Of a stretch of 64,000 nucleotides of DNA, positions 34,212 through 42,815 are shown one piece after another. The position numbers and the translations under genes were made by a program. The stretch is taken from positions 62,001-126,000 of the forward strand of contig JOHN01000015.1 in NCBI GenBank assembly GCA_000719695.1. Reading direction: 5' to 3'. This stretch comes from Streptomyces sp. NRRL F-6131. Lineage in GTDB: Bacteria; Actinomycetota; Actinomycetes; Streptomycetales; Streptomycetaceae. How positions within the stretch are numbered: position 1 is the first letter of the stretch; each line of letters starts with the position of its first letter. The notes beneath the pieces are model-generated. The model had not been told where the DNA came from and did no database searches. It saw nothing but the letters and a program-made list of their open reading frames with translations.

Positions 34212-35503
34212 GCGGCCGCCCGCTGCTTCTCCGGCCGCTGCTTCTCGGACCGCTGCTTCTCCGGCCGCTGCTTCTCCGGCCGCTGCTTCTCCGACCGTTG
34301 CCGCGGGACGCGCCTCCCGGAGCCGCGCCGGCGTTGGGCGGGCAGGAGCAGCACGCACCCCACCGAGACCACCACGAAGGCGAGCCGGACCAGCCCGCGC
34401 GCCGAGTCGGACGGCAGGAACAGCGTGCCCCCGTACAGCGAGACCAGCGCGATCCAGCTCCACCACGGCACCAGCCGCCGCTGCCCGACCGTGTCCCAGA
34501 GCAACGTGCCGAGCATGATCGACGCGGTGTAGTAGGTGTAGACGCTCGGGTCGAGCAGGATCCGGGCGTCCGCCCCGAGCAGGACCACGGCCGGCCAGCG
34601 ACCGCGCCACACCGCCAGGGTGCCCAGGCCCAGGCCGAGCGCGAACTGCGCCGGGCGGTCCCACCACGGCGTCGCCGGATCGGTCACCCCGAACCAGCGC
34701 AGCGCCGAGGCCGACTGGTTGGGGATGGTGAACTTCGCGGCCGCCACGGTGTCCAGGTCGCCCAGGTAGAACGGCAGCCACGCGACGGCCACCAGGGCGG
34801 CGAAGCAGAGCGCCGTCCGCACCCACCTGGCCCTGGGCAGCGCCAGGATCAGCGGTGCGAACGCCAGCGCCCACGGTTTGGAGTCCACCGCCAGCGCCAG
34901 GAAGACACCGACCGCGACGGCCCGGCCCCGGCTGAGCTCGTGCGCGGCGAGGGTGGTGAAGAACAGCGCCAGCACGTCGTCCAGGTGCGCGAAGCGGACC
35001 GACACCTCGACCCACATCGGGATGAACGCCAGGCCCGCGACCAGCAGCCGCTGCTGGAGCCGACGGTGGTTGGTGCCGGTGCCCAGGTGGTACTGGGCGG
35101 CCGTGCGGCCCACCAGGACCAGCATCGCCAGGCCCAGTCCCGACATCACCGCCTCGGCCAGCACCTCACCGGTCGGCGTCGGGAACGGGGCGAAGAGTCG
35201 CGCCACGGCCAGGCTGACCGGCCCGATCTGCAGCTCGGGGTGGTGGGCGTAGAGCGCGAGGCCGCCGTCCGGCCGGCCGCTGAAGAGCAGCTCCTCGCCC
35301 TGGCGCAGGTAGTGCCAGGAGAACCCGCCGCTCGGTTCGACCAGCAGGAACCAGAGGACCGTCCAGGCCAGCAGCAGGACGTGGTGCCTGCGGACGGGCA
35401 GGCCCGCGATCCGTCCGGCGGCGGCCCCGTAGTCCGTGCCGGCCCGCGCCGAGCGCCTCGACCGTCCTGGTTGCGCCGAGCGCACCGCGCTCCGTCCCCG
35501 CAC
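34208..35503 (-). CDS. Polytopic membrane protein, glycosyltransferase-87-like, with EKQR repeat tail
   Basis: 431 residues with about 9-10 hydrophobic segments after a basic N-terminus. An acidic pair in RFAHLDDVLALFF and the KPWALAFAPL segment are reminiscent of polyprenol-dependent GT-C glycosyltransferases; I cannot name a substrate. The C-terminus is cytoplasmic and very basic, ending in five EKQR(P/S) repeats encoded by a 15-bp tandem repeat. GTG 35503 is the furthest plausible start; no strong ribosome site is visible. The stop codon (CTA on plus) overlaps the aquaporin's TAG. Confidence 0.6.
   Translation of the reverse strand: MRGRSAVRSAQPGRSRRSARAGTDYGAAAGRIAGLPVRRHHVLLLAWTVLWFLLVEPSGGFSWHYLRQGEELLFSGRPDGGLALYAHHPELQIGPVSLAVARLFAPFPTPTGEVLAEAVMSGLGLAMLVLVGRTAAQYHLGTGTNHRRLQQRLLVAGLAFIPMWVEVSVRFAHLDDVLALFFTTLAAHELSRGRAVAVGVFLALAVDSKPWALAFAPLILALPRARWVRTALCFAALVAVAWLPFYLGDLDTVAAAKFTIPNQSASALRWFGVTDPATPWWDRPAQFALGLGLGTLAVWRGRWPAVVLLGADARILLDPSVYTYYTASIMLGTLLWDTVGQRRLVPWWSWIALVSLYGGTLFLPSDSARGLVRLAFVVVSVGCVLLLPAQRRRGSGRRVPRQRSEKQRPEKQRPEKQRSEKQRPEKQRAAA
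34221..34295 (-). repeat. Five tandem 15-bp repeats encoding (EKQRP/S)5
   Basis: Unit CGCTGCTTCTCCGGC on the plus strand, five consecutive copies (34221, 34236, 34251, 34266, 34281) differing at one to two bases. In frame in the GT-like protein, hence prone to copy-number variation without frameshift. Confidence 0.9.
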
Positions 35504-35575
35504 CCTGTACCTCGTCCGCCGTGCCGTCCCCCTCGGCGGATCATCCTAGGCATGGCCCCCGGCACCGCACGCCAC

Positions 35576-35609
35576 CGCCCCGCGTCCCGGGGGTCCGGGA
35601 CGCGGGGCG
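35576..35609 (-). terminator. Terminator after the sortase-anchored protein gene
   Basis: Perfect 15-bp stem (35576-35590 / 35595-35609) with a 4-nt loop, 31 bp beyond the stop codon on the minus strand, separating it from the downstream GT-like gene. Confidence 0.75.
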
Positions 35610-35640
35610 GTGTGCGGCGTCAGGTGCCGTCGGCCGTGGG

Positions 35641-36942
35641 TCAGCCCTGCTGGGCGGCGCGGCGGCGGCGCAGCACCACGACGGTGCCGACACCGACCGC
35701 GAGGACGGCGCCGCCGGCGATCGCGATGCCGGTGGTGTCGTCACCGCCACCGGTGGTGGCCAGGGCCTTGTCCGCGTTGGACCGGGCCTTGGCGACGGCC
35801 TCCGGGGTGATCGGCAGCGGCGCGACGACCGGGAGCTTCACCGGGAAGTCGATCGGCTGCCGGACCCCGCTGTCGTCGTCACCCGGGGTGCCCGTCGGGG
35901 CCGGGGTGGCCGGGGCAGTGGTGGCGGAGGCGCTCGGCGAGGCGGTCCCCGGGGCGCTCGGCGACGCGCTGCCGGTCGGCGAGGCGGTGGTGGTCGGCGT
36001 GACCGTGGCGCTCGGGCTGGTGCTCGGCGTGGTGGTCGCGGTCGGCGTACCGGTGGCCGTCGGGCTGCCGGTCGGCGTGGTGGTCGCCGAGGGGCTGGTG
36101 CTGGTGGTCGGCGTGACCGTGGCGCTCGGGCTGGTGCTCGGCGTGGTGGTCGCGGTCGGCGTACCGGTGGCCGTCGGGCTGCCGGACGGCGTGGTCGGCT
36201 TGCCGGTCGGCGTGGTCGGCTTCGTGGTCGGGGTGGTCGGCTTGGTGGTCGGGGTGGTCGGGGTCGGGCTCGGCTTGCCGCCCCCGGCCACGATCTTGAA
36301 GCTCTCGCCGCGGATGCCGTCGCAGCTGAACTCGCCCTCGCCGACCGGCTGGTTGCCCTCCGCCTTCGCGGCGAAGACCACCGGGACCACGCCGGCCGTG
36401 CCGAGCGGCGCGTCCTTGCCGACCGAGACCCGCACGGTGACGGTGACGCTGCTGCCCTTGTTCACGGCGAGCAGCGAGTTCGCGTAGTCCGGGACCGAAC
36501 CGTCGATGAGCTTGGCGAGCAGGAACAGCACGCCGTCGTCGTCGCTCTCGCCACCGCCCGGGGCGGGCGCGGCGGGCAGCCAGGTCTTCGACTTGTCCAG
36601 CGACTCGGGCAGCTGGTACTCGACCTTGAGGTGCTGCGCGTGCAGGCTGCCCTTGGCGTTCTTGAACTTGAGCAGCGGGTAGTAGACGAAGTCGCTCTTG
36701 GTGTTGTTGTCGACGGTGAAGTTGAACAGCTTGGTCTCGCCGCCGGCGACGAAGGTCCGCGGCACGCCGTCCAGCGACAGGTCGAGCGCGCGGGCGGTGG
36801 CCTTGTCGGCCTGCGGCGCGGCGGCGGGCGTCGCTCCGGTGGTGGCGGCGGCCACCGCGCCCTGGGCGCCGGTGAGGGCCATCGAGGCGGCGAGCGCGGC
36901 GGCACCGGCCAGGGCGAGACTGCGAGGTATGGAGATGGACAA
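35641..36942 (-). CDS. LAxTG cell-wall-anchored protein with Thr/Pro-rich stalk
   Basis: 433 residues. Signal peptide about 1-32; an N-terminal beta-rich domain (about 40-215) with FVAGGETKLFNFTVDNNTKSD-type sequence in pieces and a Cys-containing FSCDGIRGESF end; a 130-residue Thr/Pro/Ser stalk (TPTTKPTT, SPTATGTPTATT); and a C-terminal sorting signal LATTG, hydrophobic segment, RRRR. LAxTG is the motif used by streptomycete class E sortases. The start is taken as TTG 36942 because GTGAGG lies 6 nt upstream; GTG 36954 in frame is the alternative but lacks a ribosome site. A terminator follows the gene. Confidence 0.85.
   Translation of the reverse strand: MSISIPRSLALAGAAALAASMALTGAQGAVAAATTGATPAAAPQADKATARALDLSLDGVPRTFVAGGETKLFNFTVDNNTKSDFVYYPLLKFKNAKGSLHAQHLKVEYQLPESLDKSKTWLPAAPAPGGGESDDDGVLFLLAKLIDGSVPDYANSLLAVNKGSSVTVTVRVSVGKDAPLGTAGVVPVVFAAKAEGNQPVGEGEFSCDGIRGESFKIVAGGGKPSPTPTTPTTKPTTPTTKPTTPTGKPTTPSGSPTATGTPTATTTPSTSPSATVTPTTSTSPSATTTPTGSPTATGTPTATTTPSTSPSATVTPTTTASPTGSASPSAPGTASPSASATTAPATPAPTGTPGDDDSGVRQPIDFPVKLPVVAPLPITPEAVAKARSNADKALATTGGGDDTTGIAIAGGAVLAVGVGTVVVLRRRRAAQQG
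35988..36185 (-). repeat. 84-bp perfect direct repeat in the stalk region
   Basis: Two identical 84-bp copies (35988-36071 and 36102-36185, offset 114 bp) inside the Thr/Pro stalk of the LAxTG protein. 114 is a multiple of 3, so expansion or deletion keeps the frame. Confidence 0.85.
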
Positions 36943-37261
36943 GGGAAACCTCACGGGAGTGTCCGGGCGCGGCCCGGGAGCGCGGGTGGACCGGGCGGTC
37001 GTCCGAGCCGCGATCCCCCCGCGAAGCTGAAAGTCCGACGGAGACTACCGAAGGCCCCGGCCCCATCGGAAGGTGGGTGCCGGTTTGTGGTGGCCGCGGG
37101 GGGATTTGTGTCCGGTTGGCCCAACTCTGCCCGCCAACAGGGCTTTTGCCCCGCCCTTCAGAGCGCCCCGGCTGACCCGTACACGTCGGAGGGACGGTTC
37201 CCACACGGCCCACCCGGGGCCTGTCGCCCGGGTCACACGCGTCAGGCGCGAGGCGCGAAGC

Positions 37262-37313
37262 GCCAGGCGTCAGGCGTCAGGCGTCAGGCGTCAGGCGTCA
37301 AGCCTCAGGCGTC
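37262..37313. repeat. 7-bp tandem repeat at the 3' end of the flavodoxin-like gene
   Basis: About seven tandem CAGGCGT units (one with CAAGCCT) run across the stop codon region of the minus-strand gene and its downstream flank. No gene or hairpin coincides with it. Confidence 0.8.
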
Positions 37314-37893
37314 AGGCATCGGCGAAGAACGACTTGGCCTCGATCAGCGCCCGCTCGTCGCCGAGCACGTCCCCCGGGCGGTTGCCGTGGCCGAGCAACG
37401 CGCCGCCCCACCGCATGTGCAGGTACTCGGCGGTGAGCCGCAGGGTGCCGATCAACGGTTCGGTCTTGTCCGGCTCGGTGGCGTACGAGGTGACCGCCCA
37501 GACGGTGCCGCCGGCCATCCGCGCGCGGAAGTCCGCACCGGGCACCCGCAGCCAGGCCGACCAGTGGTCCAGGTAGAGCTTGGCCGCGGTCGGCAGGGCG
37601 TACCAGTACAGCGGCGCGACGAAGACCAGGTCGGTGGCGGCCAGGGTGGCGTCCAGCAGGGTGCGGCCGTGGCCGGTCGGCGGTTCGTAGGCGCCGTCCC
37701 CGGTGTGCCGGAGGTCCTCGAACGGCGGCAGCGGGTGGTCGGCCAGGCGCAGCCACCGCTGGTCGGCCCCGGCGGGCAGGCTCGCCCCGGCGGCCAGCCG
37801 GGCCAGCCGCGCGGTGTTGCCGTCGGGCCGGGCGCCGGCGTCGAGGAAGAGGAAGGACCGCCGCGCGTCGGCGCGGTCGCTGGGCTCGGACAT
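37312..37893 (-). CDS. Flavodoxin-like NAD(P)H-dependent oxidoreductase
   Basis: 193 residues with the flavodoxin-like fold of NADPH-dependent FMN reductases/quinone reductases: FLFLDAGARPDGNTARLA near the N-terminus (phosphate-binding loop for FMN), ATDLVFVAPLYWYALPTAAKLYLDHW (about 88-113) and GGTVWAVTSYA. The WYALP and YLDHW elements are typical of modulator-of-drug-activity/NADPH:quinone reductase relatives. Acceptor unknown. ATG 37893 follows a GGGGG stretch. Single gene, same strand as the downstream LAxTG gene but with a repeat-filled gap. Confidence 0.8.
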   Translation of the reverse strand: MSEPSDRADARRSFLFLDAGARPDGNTARLARLAAGASLPAGADQRWLRLADHPLPPFEDLRHTGDGAYEPPTGHGRTLLDATLAATDLVFVAPLYWYALPTAAKLYLDHWSAWLRVPGADFRARMAGGTVWAVTSYATEPDKTEPLIGTLRLTAEYLHMRWGGALLGHGNRPGDVLGDERALIEAKSFFADA

Positions 37894-38045
37894 CGGGACC
37901 CCCGGACGGACAGGTGTGCGATCGAAGATCCAGAGCGTACGTCGCGTCCCGCCCCACCGGCCGTGACGCCGCTCACCTCCGGACCCCTATCGCGTCGGTC
38001 GGCACCCGGCGCGGTGGCACGACGCGGCCGCCCGAGCCGGTGGCG

Positions 38046-38930
38046 CTACGCGGGGAGGCCGGCCCGGCGGCGCGCGACCGCCGCGACCGCCGCCCAGTCC
38101 TTCTCCCCGTCCCCGTGCGCGAGCGCGTCCAGGAACGCGTCCCGCAGCACGCTGCCGAACGGCAGCGGCACATGGGTCGCGGCGCCGGCCGTGAGCGCGA
38201 GGTCGACGTCCTTGAGCCCGAGCGGCAGCTTGAACCCGGCCGGCTCGTAGCGGCGTTCGGCCACCATCGCGCCGTACCCGGAGTAGATCGGACCGGGGAA
38301 GAGCGTGCTGCTGAGCATCTCGATCAGATCGGTCGGCCGGACGCCGTTGGCCTCGGCCAGGCTGCACGCCTCGGCCATCGACTCGATCGCGCAGGCCAGC
38401 AGGAAGTTGGTGCTGATCTTGGCGGTGTTGGCCTGGGCCGGGCGCTCGCCGAAGTACCAGGTGCGCCGGCCCATCGCGGTGAGCAGCGGTTCGACCGCCG
38501 CCAGGGCGTCCGCGCTCCCGGCGGCCAGGATGTTGAGCTCCCCGGCGGCGGCCACCGGGGGGCGCCCGAGCACCGGTGCGGCGACGTACCCGATGCCGTG
38601 CTCGGCGTGCAGGGCCTCGGCGCGTTCGGCCAGGGCGACCGAGACGGTGGCCGTGTTGACGTGCACGCCCGCCGAGGCGCCGGCGAGCAGGGCCGGGTCG
38701 AGCAGCAGCCGTTCGACGGCGTCGTCGTTGGCGAGCATCGAGACGACCGCGTCGGCCGCGAAGACGTCGGACAGTCCGTCGGCGGCCCGGGCGCCCAGGG
38801 CGACCGTCTCGGCCACCGGCCCGGGCGAGCGGTTCCACACCCGGACGTCGTGCCCGGCCCGCAGCAGACTGGTGACCATCCCCCGGCCCATCGCGCCGAG
38901 TCCGACGAAGCCGACCGTCGTCCCGCTCAT
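38046..38930 (-). CDS. NAD(P)-dependent beta-hydroxyacid dehydrogenase (HIBADH/6PGDH family)
   Basis: 294 residues. Rossmann motif GFVGLGAMGRGMVTSLLRAGHDVRVWNRS at the N-terminus (in pieces GLGAMGRGM, NRS), substrate-binding region with AAPVLGRPPVAAAGEL, catalytic Lys in NTAKISTNFLL (about residue 168) and the LGLKDVDLAL segment. This family reduces or oxidises 3-hydroxyisobutyrate, tartronate semialdehyde and similar substrates; imine reductases of streptomycetes are close relatives with the catalytic Lys replaced, which is not the case here. ATG 38930 with GGGAG upstream. Substrate unknown. Confidence 0.87.
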   Translation of the reverse strand: MSGTTVGFVGLGAMGRGMVTSLLRAGHDVRVWNRSPGPVAETVALGARAADGLSDVFAADAVVSMLANDDAVERLLLDPALLAGASAGVHVNTATVSVALAERAEALHAEHGIGYVAAPVLGRPPVAAAGELNILAAGSADALAAVEPLLTAMGRRTWYFGERPAQANTAKISTNFLLACAIESMAEACSLAEANGVRPTDLIEMLSSTLFPGPIYSGYGAMVAERRYEPAGFKLPLGLKDVDLALTAGAATHVPLPFGSVLRDAFLDALAHGDGEKDWAAVAAVARRRAGLPA

Positions 38931-39075
38931 CGCACGCTCCCGCTGTCGCCCGGCGGACGACCGATCGTCCGACCACGAGCAACCGACTGTACGTCAGCCC
39001 GGCGGCCGCCCCCTGGCCGACCGTGCGGGGCCGACCGTACGGGGGCCGACCGTGCGGGGGCCGTCCCCGGACCGG

Positions 39076-39489
39076 TCAGGCCGCCGCGGCGTGCTGCCCG
39101 TCCGCGGCCCCGGCCTCCAACCGTGCGACCACCCGGTGGCGCAGCAGCTGGTACTGGGCCTGGAGCCGGCCCGGCCGCTGCGGGCGGGCGACCGGACGCC
39201 CCGGGCCCACCCGCTCGTCCGGACCGAAGCGCGAGCGGGTCATGTCGACCTCCGCGCCGGCGGCGGACCGGTTCCACCAGTGCAGGTCCGTGCGGACCCC
39301 GCCGGTGTACACCTCGCCCATCATCAGCTCGCCGCCCAGCAGGTCGTGCACCACCAGGGCGGTCGCCCGGCACTGGCCGTGGGCGGGATTGTCGGGACGC
39401 CAGTGGGCCTGGTCCTCGGGCGCGCAGGTGTCGACACCCCAGGAGGAGCGGATCGCACGTTCGATGTCGTTGAGGGTCCACGCCGTCAT
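39076..39489 (-). CDS. YunG-like conserved hypothetical protein
   Basis: 137 residues. The N-terminal 90 residues are highly patterned: WTLNDIERAIRSSWG, DTCAPEDQAHWRPDNPAHGQC, TALVVHDLLGGELMMGEV and DLHWWNR, matching the YunG family of unknown function. The Cys-His pairs may form a catalytic or metal site (Cys in DTC, Cys in GQC, His in VVHD and LHWW), which is speculation. The C-terminus is low-complexity with an Ala-rich end. ATG 39489; ribosome site weak. The 301-bp gap after it (39490-39790) contains only the hbpS terminator. Confidence 0.7.
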   Translation of the reverse strand: MTAWTLNDIERAIRSSWGVDTCAPEDQAHWRPDNPAHGQCRATALVVHDLLGGELMMGEVYTGGVRTDLHWWNRSAAGAEVDMTRSRFGPDERVGPGRPVARPQRPGRLQAQYQLLRHRVVARLEAGAADGQHAAAA

Positions 39490-39723
39490 AGCGGGAAGCC
39501 TGCCACGCGGCACCGACAGCGGCAGCGGCTTTTCGGCCAAAGAGCCCGTGTTCTGCGACGACCCGGGTGACCTTCACCCGTACGGGGAGGCGCCCGGACC
39601 CCGCCGGACCTCGGCCGCCGAACGGCGGGGACGGGCGGGCGGCCCCGGGGGCCGCCACGCGCCGGAGCCCCGGGAGCGCGGGGGGAGGCGCACACCGGGG
39701 CGTTCACGGCAGGGCGGGCCTGA

Positions 39724-39759
39724 GCACGCCGGAGCGGTCGGGGGCCCGCTCCGGCGTGC
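39724..39759 (-). terminator. Terminator downstream of hbpS-like gene
   Basis: Perfect 14-bp stem (39724-39737 / 39746-39759) with an 8-nt loop, 31 bp beyond the hbpS stop on the minus strand. Confidence 0.75.
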
Positions 39760-39790
39760 GGTCCGGCCACGCGCCCTCAACCGGCGGGCG

Positions 39791-40354
39791 TCACTTGCCC
39801 AGCGCCTCGACACCCGCCTGCGCGAACTGCTCGTCCAGGTCGCCGCTGGGGGCGCCCGCGACACCGATGCCCGCCACCGGCGCGCCCTTCGACTGCACCG
39901 GGGCGCCGCCGGCCAGGAACAGCGTGCCCGGGATGTCCTTCAGGTTCGGCGCCTGCGCGAGCCGCTTGGTGAGCTCGGAGGTGGGGGCGTTCCAGGAGAC
40001 CGCGGTGAAGGCCTTCCGCTGGGCCGACTCCGGCGACTGCGGGCCGGCACCGTCGCCCTTGAGCATCACCCGGGTGACACCGTCGCGGTCCACGACCGCC
40101 ACCGAGATGCGCTGACCGGCCTTGGCAGCCGCGTCCAGGGCGGCCTGGGCTGCCTTGGTGGCGGCCTCGACGGTCAGACCGGTGGTCTGGGCGAGGTTCT
40201 TGTTCTGGGTGTCGGCCTTGACCGCAGCGGCGGCGACCGCCGGGGTGTCGGTGGCCTCAGCGCTGGCCGAGACGGCGCCGACGGTGGCGGCGGCCAGCGC
40301 GGCGGCGGCGACGGTGCCGGTCAGCACCTTGGCGCGAACGGAGGTCTTCTTCAT
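39791..40354 (-). CDS. hbpS: HbpS-like secreted haem-binding protein
   Basis: 187 residues. Signal peptide about 1-32 (KKTSVRAK, hydrophobic core, ASAEA), then a GlcG/HbpS domain (PF03928 type): LTVEAATKAAQAALDAAAK, RISVAVVDRDGVTRVMLKGDGAG, ESAQRKAFTAVSW and PVAGIGVAGAPSGDLDEQFAQAGVEAL. In Streptomyces reticuli HbpS is an extracellular haem-binding octamer that controls the sensor kinase SenS under haem or redox stress. Here it is divergent from a SenS-SenR-like pair, which supports the assignment. ATG 40354 has GAGGAG 7 nt upstream. Confidence 0.85.
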   Translation of the reverse strand: MKKTSVRAKVLTGTVAAAALAAATVGAVSASAEATDTPAVAAAAVKADTQNKNLAQTTGLTVEAATKAAQAALDAAAKAGQRISVAVVDRDGVTRVMLKGDGAGPQSPESAQRKAFTAVSWNAPTSELTKRLAQAPNLKDIPGTLFLAGGAPVQSKGAPVAGIGVAGAPSGDLDEQFAQAGVEALGK

Positions 40355-40611
40355 GGTCCGGCTCCTCGTCGGATGGTGTCACTGGGAACGGAACCGATCC
40401 TCCGGCCGCGGCCCCCTCCGCCACATCGGCGTTCCGGACACCCCCCGCGGGCATGATGGACGACGGACCCGTCAGCCGATCGGTTGATGCGCCCCGGGCC
40501 CGGACGGGTCACCATCGAGGGATCGCCGCAGCTCGGGCGGCGCTCCCCACGACCCACCCACCACCGTGGCGACCTGCCGGCCGCCACCCCACCGGAGCGA
40601 GGAGCGGCCCC

Positions 40612-41907
40612 GTGCACCACCCCGGCCCCCCGCTCGGCACCCCCGGCACCCCCGACACCCCCGGCCCGCCGGTCGCCTCCCCCGACCCGGACGCCGGCCG
40701 GCTGGCCGTGCTGCTCGACTCCGCGTTCCTCCTCCTGCTGGCCACCTCGCTGAGCCGCTTCCTCACCCACCACCCCGGCAACCCGCGGATCCCCTGGGTG
40801 CTCGGTCTGAGCATCGCCCTGGCCGTCGTCCACACGCTCGGCTCCTGGCTCGCCCACCGCCGCCCGCCCGCCCCCGGACAGCGCCGCCGCCCCTGGCCCC
40901 TGGCCGTGGTGACCGCGCTCTGGGTGGTCCTGGTGCTGCTCGCGCCGAGCTTCGCCTGGTGCGCCGTCCCGCTGGTGTACACGGCCCTGCGGACGCTGCC
41001 CACGCCGGCGGCGGTCCCGCTGGTCGCGGCGCTCACCCTGCTGGTGGTGGTCGGCGAGGCCCGGCTGCCGGGGCCGGTCGACGCCAACCTCCTCCTGCTG
41101 CCGCCCGCCGTCGCCGCGCTGGCCACCGGCGTCTTCCTGTACATGGAGCGGCAGGCCGCGCGACAGCGGGCACTGATCGCCGACCTGGTCCGCACCCGGC
41201 GCGAACTCGCCGCCACCGAACGGCGGGAGGGCACCCTGGCCGAGCGCGAACGGCTCGCCATGGAGATCCACGACACCCTCGCCCAGGGCCTCTCCAGCCA
41301 GCAGATGCTGCTCCAGGCCGCCGACCGCACCTGGGACGGCGACCCGGCGACCGCCCGCGGCCACGTCCGGACCGCCGCCGAGGTGGCCGCCCGGAACCTC
41401 GCCGAGGCCCGCCGCTTCGTCCACGACCTCGCGCCCGCCGAACTCGCCGACGGCCGCGCCCTCGACCAGGCGCTCCGCTCGCTCGCCGAGCGGGAGTCCG
41501 CCGAGAGCGGCCTGCCGGTCCGTTTCCACCTGGACGGCGCGCCCGTGCCGCTCCCGGCCGCCGCGCAGTCGGCGCTGCTGCGGATCGCCCAGGGCGCGCT
41601 CGCCAACGTCCGCGAGCACGCCGGGGCCTCGACGGCCGCGCTGACCCTCTCCTTCCTCGGCGACCAGGCCGTCCTGGACATCGCCGACGACGGCCGTGGC
41701 TTCGCCGCGGACGGCCCCGCCGCCGCCACCTCCGCCGGCCCGCGCGACGGCCGCGGCCACGGGCTGCCGGCCATGCGCGCCCGGCTGCGCCAGCTCGGCG
41801 GCACCCTGACGGTGGAGAGCGCGCCCGGCGAGGGCACCGTCGTCTCCGCCGCGGTCCCGCTCGGCCCCGCCACCCCCCGCCCGTCGTCCGCCACCGACCA
41901 GCACTGA
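40612..41907 (+). CDS. senS: SenS-like sensor histidine kinase (NarL-type, HisKA_3)
   Basis: 431 residues. After about 25 Pro-rich residues come four to five membrane segments (about 30-180), a linker helix, the HisKA_3 phosphoacceptor MEIHDTLAQGLSS (His about residue 222) and a HATPase domain (about 315-415) with DIADDGRGF and GHGLPAMRARL. Membrane topology fits SenS, which perceives HbpS outside the membrane. GTG 40612 is preceded by GAGGAG at 7 nt, fixing the start. It lies 54 bp from the response regulator and presumably is cotranscribed with it. Redox/haem sensing is inferred from the hbpS neighbour. Confidence 0.87.
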   Translation: MHHPGPPLGTPGTPDTPGPPVASPDPDAGRLAVLLDSAFLLLLATSLSRFLTHHPGNPRIPWVLGLSIALAVVHTLGSWLAHRRPPAPGQRRRPWPLAVVTALWVVLVLLAPSFAWCAVPLVYTALRTLPTPAAVPLVAALTLLVVVGEARLPGPVDANLLLLPPAVAALATGVFLYMERQAARQRALIADLVRTRRELAATERREGTLAERERLAMEIHDTLAQGLSSQQMLLQAADRTWDGDPATARGHVRTAAEVAARNLAEARRFVHDLAPAELADGRALDQALRSLAERESAESGLPVRFHLDGAPVPLPAAAQSALLRIAQGALANVREHAGASTAALTLSFLGDQAVLDIADDGRGFAADGPAAATSAGPRDGRGHGLPAMRARLRQLGGTLTVESAPGEGTVVSAAVPLGPATPRPSSATDQH

Positions 41908-41961
41908 CCAGCGCTGACCAGCACCGACCACCATCGCCCACCAGGGTCCTGGAGCCGTCCG

Positions 41962-42606
41962 ATGAACCCCACCCCCGCCCCGTCCCCGGTCCGGCTGCTG
42001 GTCTGCGACGACCACGCCGTGGTCCGGGCCGGTCTGCTCGCCCTGCTGGCCAGCGCCGGCGACATCGAGGTGGTCGGCGAGGCGAGCAGCGGCGAGGAGG
42101 CGGTCGAACTCGCCGCCCGGCTGGCCCCGCAGGTGGTGCTGATGGACCTCCAGCTCGGCGACGGCATCGACGGGGTGGAGGCCACCCGGCGGATCACCGC
42201 CGTCCCGGACGCCCCGCACGTGCTGGTGCTGACCACGTACGACACCGACGCCGACATCACCCGGGCGATCGGCGCCGGAGCGACCGGCTACCTGCTGAAG
42301 GCCGAGCGGCCGGAGGAGCTGTTCGCCGCGGTGCACTCGGCCGCCCAGGGCCGCACGGTGCTCTCGCCCCCGGTCGCCTCCCGGGTCATGGCGCAGATGC
42401 GGGCCCCGGCGCCGCAGCTCACCGAGCGCGAGACGGAGATCCTCGCCCAGCTCGCCCAGGGGCTCGGCAACCGGGAGATCGCCCGCGCGCTGTTCATCAG
42501 CGAGGCGACCGTCAAGACCCACCTGGGCCGGATCTACGACAAGTTGGGCGTCGACACCCGCGCGGGCGCGGTGGCCGTCGCCAAAGAACGCCGGCTGCTG
42601 CGCTGA
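41962..42606 (+). CDS. senR: SenR-like NarL/FixJ response regulator
   Basis: 214 residues. Receiver domain (about 10-125) with acidic pocket CDDH, phosphoacceptor Asp in VVLMDLQLGDGIDG and the conserved Lys in YLLKAE; C-terminal LuxR-type HTH (about 145-205) with LTERETEILAQLAQGLGNREIARALFISEATVKTHL in pieces. ATG 41962 has GGAG 6-7 nt upstream. In the S. reticuli system SenR binds upstream of hbpS, senSR and the furS-cpeB operon; no catalase or fur gene occurs in this window. The hbpS-senS divergent gap (40355-40611) is the likely autoregulatory target. Confidence 0.87.
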   Translation: MNPTPAPSPVRLLVCDDHAVVRAGLLALLASAGDIEVVGEASSGEEAVELAARLAPQVVLMDLQLGDGIDGVEATRRITAVPDAPHVLVLTTYDTDADITRAIGAGATGYLLKAERPEELFAAVHSAAQGRTVLSPPVASRVMAQMRAPAPQLTERETEILAQLAQGLGNREIARALFISEATVKTHLGRIYDKLGVDTRAGAVAVAKERRLLR

Positions 42607-42624
42607 CCGAATACCGACATTACG

Positions 42625-42645
42625 TTCGGAATATCGGATTCCGAA
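42625..42645. promoter_or_regulatory. 21-bp palindrome after senR
   Basis: TTCGGAAT-ATCGG-ATTCCGAA, perfect 8-bp arms with a 5-nt centre, 19 bp after the senR stop. It is AT-richer than typical terminators here and has no T-run, so it may be a protein-binding site or a weak terminator. Confidence 0.5.
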
Positions 42646-42784
42646 TGATCTCCTCCACGCCCCCTCGCCGCGATCGACCGGGACCCGAACGACCGACCCC
42701 ACCAGCCGTTTCCCCCGGGATGACGGCCGCCCCTTGCCAAGCGGACGCTCATCCCCGATTGTGGATGTTTCATGGATATGGGTA

Positions 42785-42815
42785 TTGACAAACCAACCAT
42801 GCGGTTTGTTAACGT
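42785..42815 (+). promoter_or_regulatory. TetR-type operator overlapping a promoter
   Basis: -35 TTGACA (42785-42790), -10 TAACGT (42810-42815), spacer 19 bp. A perfect inverted repeat ACAAACC-N8-GGTTTGT (42788-42794 / 42803-42809) lies between and over the -35, an ideal repressor position. The TetR gene starts 280 bp downstream on the same strand, so it is the likely ligand of this site. Confidence 0.65.
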
